Assembly (NCBI GenBank): GCA_016934735.1
Contig: JAFGSG010000023.1
Coordinates: 1 to 64,000 of the forward strand
Reading direction: 5' to 3'
From: Spirochaetota bacterium
GTDB lineage: Bacteria > Spirochaetota > UBA4802 > JAFGDQ01
DNA length: 64,000 nt
A program made the position numbers and the translations under genes. Positions 54,845 through 62,617 of this stretch are shown in pieces. The notes beneath the pieces are model-generated. The model saw only the letters and a program-made list of their open reading frames with translations. It had not been told where the DNA came from and did no database searches. The number at the start of each line of letters is the position of its first letter. Position 1 is the stretch's first letter.

Positions 54845-54958
54845 ATGGGAGATAAAGGCGGCAAAAAGGATAAAAATAAAGCCCAGAAACAGAATCAAAT
54901 CAAACGCGACCAAAAGGCAAAAATAAAACTGGATAAGCAACCGAAAAAAAAACCTTAA
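54845..54958 (+). CDS. Lys-rich 37-aa protein (MGDKGGKKDK type)
   Basis: Starts MGDKGGKKDKNKAQKQNQ and continues as an almost wholly Lys/Gln/Asp/Asn sequence ending QPKKKP. GGAGG lies at 54834-54838, ideal spacing to the ATG. I recall similar tiny MGDKG.KKDK.K.QKQ proteins in diverse bacteria; they are probably unstructured and may bind nucleic acid, but no function is known. Likely missed by automatic gene callers because of its size. Confidence 0.6.
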   Translation: MGDKGGKKDKNKAQKQNQIKRDQKAKIKLDKQPKKKP

Positions 54959-55004
54959 CAGAAAGCATTTTTTAAATACATAATGCTGCAATTCCAGATG
55001 AAGT

Positions 55005-55163
55005 CTGATTTATAGCAACAGCCTGTTCATTAGTAATAATATATCCGTTCCCTATAAGCGGGATGTTCAGGCGTTGTTTCAATTCCCCGAACAGGGCATG
55101 CCGTGCCGGACGTTTGAACCGGCCTTCAGCGGAACACGCATGAAAAATAATTGCATCGCTTCC
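55005..55163 (-). pseudogene. Second fragment of a tRNA-dihydrouridine synthase gene
   Basis: The minus strand encodes GSDAIIFHACSAEGRFKRPA, then RHALFGELKQRLNIPLIGNG and YIITNEQAVAINQ, closely matching the middle of the intact protein (GSDAIIFHARSGEDQFKRPA..., IGNGDIITDEQAVAVKQ). About 150 bp of strong DNA identity with 60296-60450. The frame then runs into unrelated residues and stops. There is no FMN-binding barrel, no catalytic GCP motif and no C-terminal domain, so it is a dead fragment. Confidence 0.8.
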
Positions 55164-55190
55164 ATTCAAATAGCAGCCTTAACAGAAATA

Positions 55191-56045
55191 TCATCTGCAA
55201 ATATCATCGAGCTCATTCATCACTGAATTATTTTTACTTAACCGCAATTCATTTAAGATTCCGGCATTTGCCGATAATTGAGAACAAGTAATAATGCCTT
55301 TGTCCATCAGATACTGCTTATGATTTTTAGTTAAAAAATTCAATACGGTCACCGGAAATATTTTTTCCCGTTCAATTATTTCTTTAAGCCCGTTGCCTTC
55401 CGGATAGTCCCATCCGATTAGATGCAGCCCGCTGCATATCCCGTATTCAATTGAATCGGCAGAAAAGCGCGTGTTTGTAACTATACAGCCGAAGAAAGAA
55501 AAGCCGTCATATTCCGGTAATTCCTTTCGTTTTTTAATAATATCGTCCACACGGGAACGCACATACAAGGGCACCTGTATGCTTACCTGTTTCCCCTGAT
55601 CCTTGCTGTATTTGCACTCAATTAGATGCTGTTTATTATTGCCGCTGGCGATTACATCCATTTCATGGGAAACGCAAACTCCTTCAATTACGCGTCCTAC
55701 TTCTATTCCGTATCCCTGCTTTTCAAATATCTGTCCGACAAGATGCTCAAATGGATATCCTGTAGGCCCGAGTTCGAATATTGACCGCTTCAACTTGTAG
55801 CGAAGCGCCGCTAGATTTTTTTTGCGCCGAAGAAGTGTAAAAGCGCCGGAATATATTTTTCTTGTGGTAATGCCGTTATATATATGGTTAAAAATTTCAT
55901 CCGATATTTCTTTGACTGAATCATTATCTGCTCCGGCATTGCGCAATGAGCGCTCCAGTTTGTATTTTGAAAAAGGTTCTTCCTCGCCGGATGCTTTCTT
56001 TACCAGGATTGTACTGTCTGCATTTAATTTTGATCGGCTTATCAT
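55191..56045 (-). CDS. ATP-cone plus PD-(D/E)XK (Mrr-like) nuclease-type protein
   Basis: 284 aa, soluble. Residues about 12-95 form an ATP-cone (ILVKKASGEEEPFSKYKLERSL ... LRRKKNLAALRYKLKRSI), the nucleotide-sensing domain of ribonucleotide reductase and NrdR. Residues about 96-190 look like an Mrr-type restriction-endonuclease fold: Glu100 in YPFEHLVGQIFEKQGY, Asp130 in HEMDVIASG and Glu143-x-Lys145 in LIECKYS. The nuclease site is thus complete. A Cys/His-poor helical tail follows. Such fusions suggest DNA or RNA cleavage controlled by ATP/dATP. It begins 12 bp after the P-type ATPase stop on the same strand. Confidence 0.8.
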   Translation of the reverse strand: MISRSKLNADSTILVKKASGEEEPFSKYKLERSLRNAGADNDSVKEISDEIFNHIYNGITTRKIYSGAFTLLRRKKNLAALRYKLKRSIFELGPTGYPFEHLVGQIFEKQGYGIEVGRVIEGVCVSHEMDVIASGNNKQHLIECKYSKDQGKQVSIQVPLYVRSRVDDIIKKRKELPEYDGFSFFGCIVTNTRFSADSIEYGICSGLHLIGWDYPEGNGLKEIIEREKIFPVTVLNFLTKNHKQYLMDKGIITCSQLSANAGILNELRLSKNNSVMNELDDICR

Positions 56046-56057
56046 AATATTTTTTAT

Positions 56058-58799
56058 TTAATTCGCTTTTGTATTCCTGGGTCTGTTAATAAATTTAAAA
56101 AATTCCATGCTTATTATTACCGGTGCTGCGAGCGCAAGAATATATAACCATTCAGTAACTGTAATCGGTTCTATGCGAAGTATTGTCTGCATAAACGGAA
56201 TTTGCATGCTTAGAATATGAATTCCCTGGGCCAGCAGCACGCCGAATACCAGAATAAGATTTCTTTTTAAAGGGACTTTAAAAGCAGAAACTGCCTCCGA
56301 CCGGCAGTTGAATACATGAAAATTCTGCATAAATACCATTAGAAGCAGGATAAGATCGCGCGCATGGGTTTCTTCCATTTGGGTGTAATTATTAAGCCAG
56401 TACCATAAGCAGAAAACAATTAATCCGATTGTCATACTCGACACAATTGTCTGCTTCACCATAATTGGATTAAAGATAGTCTCGGAAGGTTTTCTTGGCG
56501 GTTTCAGCATTGTGCCGGGTTCTCCGCCTTCAAAAGCAAGCGCCACATCCTGAATACCGTTTGTAACAAGATTGAGCCATAGCAGCTGAACAGCGAGCAG
56601 AGGCAGAGGCAGTCCTGCAAAAATGGAAAGCAGAAATAATATAATTTCCGCAGACCCTGTTGAGATAAGCAGGTAAATAACTTTGCGCACATTGTCATAA
56701 GCAAATCTGCCTTCTTCCACTCCTGCAACAATTGAGGAGAAATTATCATCAATTATTATCATCGAGCCTACTTCTTTGGCAACATCCGTGCCGGAGCCCA
56801 TGGCAACGCCAATATTGGCCCGTTTAAGAGCAGGGGCATCGTTAACTCCGTCGCCTGTAACTGCGACATATTCTCCGCCGCGTATCAGCACATCAACTAT
56901 CTCCAGTTTCTGGGTGGGTGACACACGGGCAAAAACACTTGCAGAGTGGACTAATTTTTCATATGCCGGGCTGTCCGGAGGCCCGGATTCGGTAAGCATT
57001 CCCCCTGATATAACAGGGTCTCCATGTTCCATTATTCCCAATCCAATACCAATATTGGCTGCAGTGGCAGGATGGTCTCCGGTAATCATCATTACTTTAA
57101 TGCCAGCTTTTTTGCATTTCCCCACCGAAGCTTTAGCTTCTGCTCTCAGCGGATCTATGAAACAGATAAGGCCGTAAAAGACCATGGAAGGCAAAACATC
57201 TTTCCCGTATGTTTCTTTCTTTTCGAACTTATCATATCTGCCTTTGGCAAAAGCAAGGACCCTGTATCCTTTTTCCGCTGCATCGTTTGCCTGTTTTAAT
57301 ATTACGTCTTTGTCAAGGGATTTAACTGAATTATCTGCTATCATGGAATCGCAAAAATCAAGAATGGTTTCAACAGCTCCTTTAGCGTAAATCTGTACAA
57401 TACTGTCTTTTTCACAGAAACCAGCAGAATATTTATTTTCGGATTCGTACGGGATTTTATCAATTAATCGATATTTATTTCTTATATCATCCGGGTCAAC
57501 TCCGAACTTGTATGCCATACCAAGTAAAGCAACATCCATTGCGTCGCCGTGATGGATCCACTCGTTTTTTTCTTTGTATAAAGCTGCTTCGTTTGCCAGG
57601 ACCGAGATCTCAACCAGGGTCCCGATATGCGGACTTTCATGAAGGTCAATTGCCGTATCGGGATTTTTATCATCAATTGCCTTTCCTGTCCCATTATAGC
57701 CCTCGCCGGATATAGAGCAGCCTGTACCGTCTGCCATGATTATTTTTTTTGCCGTCTGCTCGTTAACTGTAAGTGTTCCTGTCTTGTCGCTTGCAATTAC
57801 TGTGCAACTGCCGAGACTTTCAACAGACGTAAGTTTGCGCACGATTACATTTCTTTTGGCCATCCGCTTGGTTGCAATGGACAGCGCGACCGTAAGCGCC
57901 ACAGGCAATCCTTCCGGAATAGCGGAAACAGCGAGGGCAACCACAAAAAAGAAAATTGCCGTATAATCCATGCCCTGCATCCGCAGAACCACCGCGAGTA
58001 TGGCGCTTAGGGCGAGAATAAAATATGTAATTTGCCTGATGAATTTTTCCATACGAAGTATTAAAGGGGGTTTCGCGGATTTTCCTTCGGAAACATTCTG
58101 CGCGATCTGCCCCACCTGAGTTGATATACCTGTTCCCACAACAACGCCTGTTCCGCGGCCGGACATGACCTTTGACCCAGCAAAGGCCATATTTGTTCTT
58201 TCCGCTACACCAATCTCTTTATGTAAAATGCCGTCTTTTTTATTCGCAGCAAGGGATTCTCCTGTAAGAAAGCTTTCATCTATCTCCATGTTCAGGACTT
58301 CAAAAAGTCGGATATCGGCCGGCACTTTTATTCCGGATTCGAGAAACACAATATCGCCCGGTACAAGCTCTTCAGCCGCTATCTCCTGTTCTTTTCTATC
58401 GCGTTTAACCCTCGCTTTTATCTTTAATAAAGTCTGCAGACCTGACGCACTTTTTTCCGCATTGTATTCCTGGTAGGCGCCCAATGCGCTGTTTAAAAAA
58501 ATCACAATAAAGATAAAGATGGCGTCTTTGCCTTCGCCGATTGCAATGGATGCTAAAGCGGCAGCGACCAGAATAAAGATCAGCGGACTGATAAGCTGAT
58601 GGACAATAATGCTTAGCAGGGTAATTTTTTTCTTTTCCGGCAGTTTGTTCTCTCCGTAAAAGCCAAGCCGTTTTTCAGCTTCATATGAATCTAAGCCATC
58701 ATAGGAACTATTCATTTCTCTGAAAACATCAGAAATTTCAAAAGAATGCCATGCTTCCTGCGCTATAGTTGATTGATGTTTTATGTTTTTTCCATTCAT
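56058..58799 (-). CDS. P-type cation-transporting ATPase (Ca2+-ATPase-like, P2)
   Basis: 913 aa. N-terminal cation_ATPase_N domain (AWHSFEISDVFREMNSSYDGLDSYEAEKRL), TGES actuator loop at 179-182, phosphorylated Asp338 in SDKTGTLT, MITGDHPATA and VAVTGDGVNDAPALKRANIGVAMG hinge motifs, about ten membrane segments. Helix 4 has IPEGLPVAL as in SERCA/PMR1, but helix 6 reads LWLNLVTNGIQDVALAFEGGE where SERCA has NLVTDG: the calcium-binding Asp is Asn, so the ion may not be Ca2+. It shares a probable transcript with the downstream nuclease-like gene. Confidence 0.9.
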   Translation of the reverse strand: MNGKNIKHQSTIAQEAWHSFEISDVFREMNSSYDGLDSYEAEKRLGFYGENKLPEKKKITLLSIIVHQLISPLIFILVAAALASIAIGEGKDAIFIFIVIFLNSALGAYQEYNAEKSASGLQTLLKIKARVKRDRKEQEIAAEELVPGDIVFLESGIKVPADIRLFEVLNMEIDESFLTGESLAANKKDGILHKEIGVAERTNMAFAGSKVMSGRGTGVVVGTGISTQVGQIAQNVSEGKSAKPPLILRMEKFIRQITYFILALSAILAVVLRMQGMDYTAIFFFVVALAVSAIPEGLPVALTVALSIATKRMAKRNVIVRKLTSVESLGSCTVIASDKTGTLTVNEQTAKKIIMADGTGCSISGEGYNGTGKAIDDKNPDTAIDLHESPHIGTLVEISVLANEAALYKEKNEWIHHGDAMDVALLGMAYKFGVDPDDIRNKYRLIDKIPYESENKYSAGFCEKDSIVQIYAKGAVETILDFCDSMIADNSVKSLDKDVILKQANDAAEKGYRVLAFAKGRYDKFEKKETYGKDVLPSMVFYGLICFIDPLRAEAKASVGKCKKAGIKVMMITGDHPATAANIGIGLGIMEHGDPVISGGMLTESGPPDSPAYEKLVHSASVFARVSPTQKLEIVDVLIRGGEYVAVTGDGVNDAPALKRANIGVAMGSGTDVAKEVGSMIIIDDNFSSIVAGVEEGRFAYDNVRKVIYLLISTGSAEIILFLLSIFAGLPLPLLAVQLLWLNLVTNGIQDVALAFEGGEPGTMLKPPRKPSETIFNPIMVKQTIVSSMTIGLIVFCLWYWLNNYTQMEETHARDLILLLMVFMQNFHVFNCRSEAVSAFKVPLKRNLILVFGVLLAQGIHILSMQIPFMQTILRIEPITVTEWLYILALAAPVIISMEFFKFINRPRNTKAN

Positions 58800-58954
58800 A
58801 TGTTTTCAGTTTTATTTATTTAAAGTTTAAGTGCCGCAAGAAATCAATTGTGTAAATATCGGGAATACTATATTTATATTGCCTAATGTTTAAAAATAGA
58901 CTTGATATTTTAAACAATGTCAATATTATTTTAAGATTGTTAAACCTGTTTGCA

Positions 58955-59026
58955 TGTTATCTCAAAAATATGTATTCCATTTTATACTCAGTAATCCATG
59001 AAAATTTATTTTTTTGATATGGCTTC
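58955..59026 (+). repeat. Core-less MITE-like shell element
   Basis: TGTTATCTCAAAAATATG at the left and TTTTTTTGATATGGCTTC at the right form imperfect inverted ends; the inside TATACTCAGTAATCCATG matches the element at 43191-43280. It is placed in the 396-bp gap between the ATPase and PsiE-like genes, whose remainder holds no recognised feature apart from promoters expected for both. Confidence 0.65.
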
Positions 59027-59195
59027 CGGCCACATTAAATAATGTACAAGGCAGCAAACAGACGGCATTTTATCTTTCATTGATTTAAGCATGGTTCAAT
59101 TACTATGCGTATAATATAAAATTATTATTTGCACCGGTTTCGCATCTGTATATTGAAAAAATATATTGATGCATCCTGAAGGGAGAATACGGAAC

Positions 59196-59615
59196 ATGTT
59201 AAGTATATTAAAAAAATATGAAAAGATAATGATACAGATCCTTATGGTAATGATGGCTGTTGTTTTGGCCCTTTCCATTATAGATCTCGGCTGGCTTATT
59301 ATAAAAGACATTGTACAGCCGCCTTTGTTTCTTTTAAGCGTTGATCAGCTGCTCGATATATTCGGACTTTTTATGCTCGTATTGATTGGAATAGAACTCC
59401 TTGAAACTATAATGAAGACATACATAACCCAGGCCCAGCCTCATTATGAGGTTGTGCTTTCTGTGGCAATAATTGCAATTGCCCGCAAGGTAATTATAAT
59501 GGACATAAAAGAGATAGATAGTTTGAGCCTGATTGGGATAGCTTCGATTATTATTGCGCTTACAGGAGGTTATTTTTTTATGAAGAAAAGTCAATCCCGC
59601 AATAAACAAAAATGA
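59196..59615 (+). CDS. PsiE-like membrane protein
   Basis: About 139 aa from the ATG at 59196 (GGGAG 10 nt upstream); earlier in-frame TTG and ATG codons at 59166/59169 overlap that site. Four hydrophobic segments with ELLETIMKTYITQAQPHYEVVLSVAIIAIARKVIIMD between helices two and three, the conserved core of the PsiE (PF06146) family. Phosphate-starvation link in E. coli is by induction only; the molecular role is unknown. Confidence 0.85.
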   Translation: MLSILKKYEKIMIQILMVMMAVVLALSIIDLGWLIIKDIVQPPLFLLSVDQLLDIFGLFMLVLIGIELLETIMKTYITQAQPHYEVVLSVAIIAIARKVIIMDIKEIDSLSLIGIASIIIALTGGYFFMKKSQSRNKQK

Positions 59616-59722
59616 ATTCTTCACAATAAAAGAGCCGGCCTTTAGAATATATAAAAATATTTCAATAGCCTATCAGCTATTTAAATATGTACTGCGGCAA
59701 AGGAGAGGCAAAATTATGATAA

Positions 59723-59830
59723 GGGAACCTCTAAAAATCAGGTTTTTTATTGTTTACTCAAATAAAAAACCTGATTTTACCTTAATCAGTTCCCAATGGT
59801 TACATCAATATTTAATTATTAGAGGTAACC
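59723..59830 (-). mobile_element. MITE-like repeat, second family, copy 2
   Basis: Ends GGGAACCTCTAAAAAT (59723-59738) and the complement of GGTTACCTCTAATAAT (59815-59830). In reverse orientation it matches 9480-9588 over its whole length, including ATTGATGTAACCATTGGGAAC and the CAGGTTTTTTATT stretch. It lies downstream of the PsiE-like gene. Confidence 0.7.
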
Positions 59831-59878
59831 ATAAATTAAATTAGGGGCTGTCTTAAAAAGCAGCTTAATGTGTAAGCC

Positions 59879-59903
59879 TATCGATTTGCGAAGCAAATCG
59901 ATA
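59879..59903. terminator. Hairpin with GAA loop downstream of dus
   Basis: TATCGATTTGC (59879-59889), loop GAA, exact complement 59893-59903. It lies 43 bp beyond the dus stop on the minus strand and 260 bp beyond the PsiE-like stop on the plus strand. No T-run; probable transcript end or dispersed hairpin. Confidence 0.4.
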
Positions 59904-59945
59904 ACGCCCTGCCGGCAGCACCGGGGAATTCTATTTGCATAATGA

Positions 59946-60947
59946 TTATAAAATCACTTCGGAGTATTGCCTTTTTGGTTTTTCAAAGAAGTTGCTGATA
60001 ATTGCGAGCGTATCATCTGCCGTTTTTGCTTTGTAAATATTACCTTCAAACGTATGTCCGGATTCCAGACCTATACACAGCCAGCGGGCAAACAGCTTTG
60101 TCCTGCGAAGCATTACATCTGTTCCAAATTCATTGTCCATATCCCGGACAAACTGCATAAAAAAATCCCTCTTTTCTATCCATGACATGACAGGTTGGCT
60201 GAGTGGTTTTCCGGTAAGCCTGTACGCTATTGCACGGAATATGCCGGGTGTCACCAGAGCACCCCTGCCTATCATTACGCCATTCAGTCCGTATTTCTGT
60301 TTTACAGCAACAGCCTGTTCATCAGTAATAATATCTCCGTTTCCAATCAGCGGGATGCTAAGACGTTGTTTCAATTCACCGAACAGGGCATGCCGTGCCG
60401 GCCGTTTGAACTGGTCTTCACCGGAGCGGGCATGAAAAATAATTGCGTCGCTTCCGGCATCCTCTGCCTGTCTGCAAAAATCATAAAGCACCTCAAGGTT
60501 GTGCCGTACGCCAGCCCTTATCTTAATGCTGAAGTGAACAGCCGGGAATGATTTCTTCGCAGCTGTTACAATAGCCGCGACCCGCTCAGGATAATCCATC
60601 AGTGCAACACCCACGGGACACATCCCTGATTTCCGGATCTTTGCCCTCGGGCAGCCGCAGTTCAGGTTGAATCCTGCCGGATTATACTCGAGCATTTTCT
60701 CCATACCGGCAACTATAATGTCCGGGTCTCCGTGCATCAGATTATAATATAAAATTTCGCCGGGATTAACGGGCAGATTTTCTTTCAAATTGGGTCTTTT
60801 TTTTAGAACCGAATTTGGATTGATTGCAGGGCTGAAATAAGCCATGCGTGTGCCAATCGGCAATGTAGCGTTGATCAAACGTCTGAACACAGGATGGCTC
60901 AGATTATCCATTGGCGCGAAACAATATGGGAAAGAAGCGGGAAGCAT
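59946..60947 (-). CDS. dus: tRNA-dihydrouridine synthase
   Basis: 333 aa. FMN-dependent reduction of uridine in tRNA. TIM-barrel start FAPMDNLSHPVFRRL, catalytic Cys in NLNCGCPRAKI, the HARSGED stretch with the proton-relay His, PLIGNGDIITDEQAV and GVMIGRGALVTPGIF (FMN phosphate site). The C-terminal helical domain (RDFFMQFVRDMDNEFG ... LFARWLCIG) is complete. It fits the DusB/DusC-like branch; exact tRNA position unknown. Two partial copies of its middle lie at 46.5 and 55.0 kb. Confidence 0.92.
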   Translation of the reverse strand: MLPASFPYCFAPMDNLSHPVFRRLINATLPIGTRMAYFSPAINPNSVLKKRPNLKENLPVNPGEILYYNLMHGDPDIIVAGMEKMLEYNPAGFNLNCGCPRAKIRKSGMCPVGVALMDYPERVAAIVTAAKKSFPAVHFSIKIRAGVRHNLEVLYDFCRQAEDAGSDAIIFHARSGEDQFKRPARHALFGELKQRLSIPLIGNGDIITDEQAVAVKQKYGLNGVMIGRGALVTPGIFRAIAYRLTGKPLSQPVMSWIEKRDFFMQFVRDMDNEFGTDVMLRRTKLFARWLCIGLESGHTFEGNIYKAKTADDTLAIISNFFEKPKRQYSEVIL

Positions 60948-61320
60948 GGCATAACATTGATTTTATTAAAAAATCCGCAAGCAAAAAAGTATATCCGGCA
61001 GGGAAAAAAATAGTTGTCGTTTATAAAATGAAGGAAACAATTAAGAGTGCATCCCAAAACCCTGTTTTGAATTATAATACAATTAATTTGTTTTAATTAC
61101 TTAGGCAGGATCTGACCAGTACGTGATCCTGGGCAAATGTTCTTTAAGACTGGGCGCCGCTTGAGCTTACAATGCCTACGCCGGTATCCTCCAAATCTCT
61201 CAACTATATATTTTTAATTATGATTTATTCTGAAATTAAGTTTGACTTAAAATTTATAATTTTTATAATTTAATAATGAGATTGTTTAAAGATAAATTGA
61301 CCAAAAGAAGAGGTAGCCCC
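60948..61320. other. Intergenic region between dus and CsgG-like gene
   Basis: 373 bp. Contains a short plus-strand frame (60911-61096) overlapping dus antisense that I do not believe, GGATCTGACCAGTACGTGATCC, an imperfect inverted pair (about 61110-61131), and an AT-rich run before the next gene, suitable for a promoter. No tRNA or repeat-family member seen. Confidence 0.4.
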
Positions 61321-61944
61321 ATGCTGAATAAATTTTATCTTATAGCTGTTTTCTTTCTTGCATTAACTTTTGCAGGCTGTTCCAGCCTTGATGTGGCTGT
61401 TTCAAAGAAATTAAACACCCAGAAAAAAATAGAAAAAATTGTTGTTTTTCCATTTCAAATAGAAGATTCGAAATGCGGATCCGAATTCGCCGATGCTGTT
61501 TCACATCATTTTGTCAAATCCCAAAAAATTGATGTAGTTGAGAGAGAAGCGCTTGATAAATTGATCGAAGAAGACAAGCTTTCATTGACCGGTATAATAG
61601 ATGAAAGCAAAGCGGCAAGAATAGGAAAAAAACTTGGTGTTGACGCTATGATCCTCGGACGCGGTACAGCCGAAGTGATAAAAGGTTATCACTGCATAAA
61701 ATCTTTTTCATTAAAAATGATAAGTGTTGAAACAGGCACTCATATGGTTACCATACGTATGGCAGAAGGTAAGAATCCAAACTACGACGATCTTGCAAAG
61801 GACATGGTTTCGGAAATCATGGATGCTATGGATAGAGTTGAGAAAGATAGAGCAGCAGAAGAAAAATCTGTAACAGTTGACAGTAAACCCAAGGAAACCA
61901 TAAAAACAGAAACATCGGAACCGGAAGATAATAAAGCAGAATAG
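61321..61944 (+). CDS. CsgG-like lipoprotein
   Basis: 207 aa from the ATG at 61321 (AGAGG upstream), which gives a clean lipoprotein signal MLNKFYLIAVFFLALTFAGC; the earlier start at 61276 adds a basic leader. The mature part, KIVVFPFQIEDSKCGSEFADAVSHHF, VVEREALDKLIEEDKLSLTGIIDESKAARIGKKLGVDAMILG, is the CsgG/FlgP/LpoB-like fold shared by curli secretion channels and other outer-membrane lipoproteins. There are no other curli genes. A Lys/Glu/Thr-rich tail closes the protein. It is more likely a generic CsgG-family lipoprotein than a curli exporter. Confidence 0.85.
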   Translation: MLNKFYLIAVFFLALTFAGCSSLDVAVSKKLNTQKKIEKIVVFPFQIEDSKCGSEFADAVSHHFVKSQKIDVVEREALDKLIEEDKLSLTGIIDESKAARIGKKLGVDAMILGRGTAEVIKGYHCIKSFSLKMISVETGTHMVTIRMAEGKNPNYDDLAKDMVSEIMDAMDRVEKDRAAEEKSVTVDSKPKETIKTETSEPEDNKAE

Positions 61945-62617
61945 CCGGATAAAATCATTATTGAAATTATATTTCTTTACTAATGAAGGCGGTGAATTTT
62001 CTGCATATAACGTAACAATTACACCGGCAACCTCTCTTTAAAATAAATTCACAATTGATTAAGAAATTGCTCTTCGTAACTTTGCCCGAAAAATCGGAAA
62101 TCCGGCTCTGTTAAAATCAGCCGGCTTTGTATAGGATAGACATATCGTCGAATGATCCGCACAAAGCCTATTGCGGGCTGCAACTGGAATATTTCTGAAC
62201 GCACCTGTAGTATGCTTTTTTAAGGCTCCATTCTGATAACATTCATCACTTTAATGTAAATACACTTTGTCAAAGCGCATATATGCATTCCGTACGAAAA
62301 GGATTTGTCCCCTGGCCATGCGTTTTTCCGTCTGAGGTGCAGGTGCAGCACCTGCGTCCGGACTATGTTCTGTCTAAAATTTTACGATGAATACACGGTA
62401 AGCAGCAAAATACCGGAAGAATCGTCCAAATTTTCGAAAGGTTTAATGAACACAGTAATAAATCCTGTTACTGCTTTTTTTCTTGATTTTAAATTGTTTT
62501 CATGTATTGTACCCGTTAAACAGGTTCATTCATTATAACAGCAGGGATATGAGTTATTTTTTGAAATGCTGTAATTACTGCAATTTATCGGAACAATTTT
62601 AGCAAAGTGTTGTCTAA
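61945..62617. other. Longest gene-free stretch in the window
   Basis: 673 bp between the CsgG-like gene and the sigma factor. The only longer frame (62305-62538, plus) has no family features or ribosome site. Two hairpins are visible: AAATCCGGCT/AGCCGGCTTT (62098-62128, one mismatch, followed by TTTGT, a possible terminator) and GCAGGTGC-A-GCACCTGC (about 62339-62355). Base composition rises in GC between 62300 and 62360. It may hold an unrecognised small RNA or an eroded gene. Confidence 0.4.

Noticed and set aside
60911-61096. 61-aa plus-strand frame antisense to the start of dus
   Set aside because: Basic low-complexity frame with no ribosome site, overlapping a certain gene.
62305-62538. 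77-aa plus-strand frame before the sigma factor
   Set aside because: No Shine-Dalgarno, no family features, and a palindrome inside its 5' end; not convincing.
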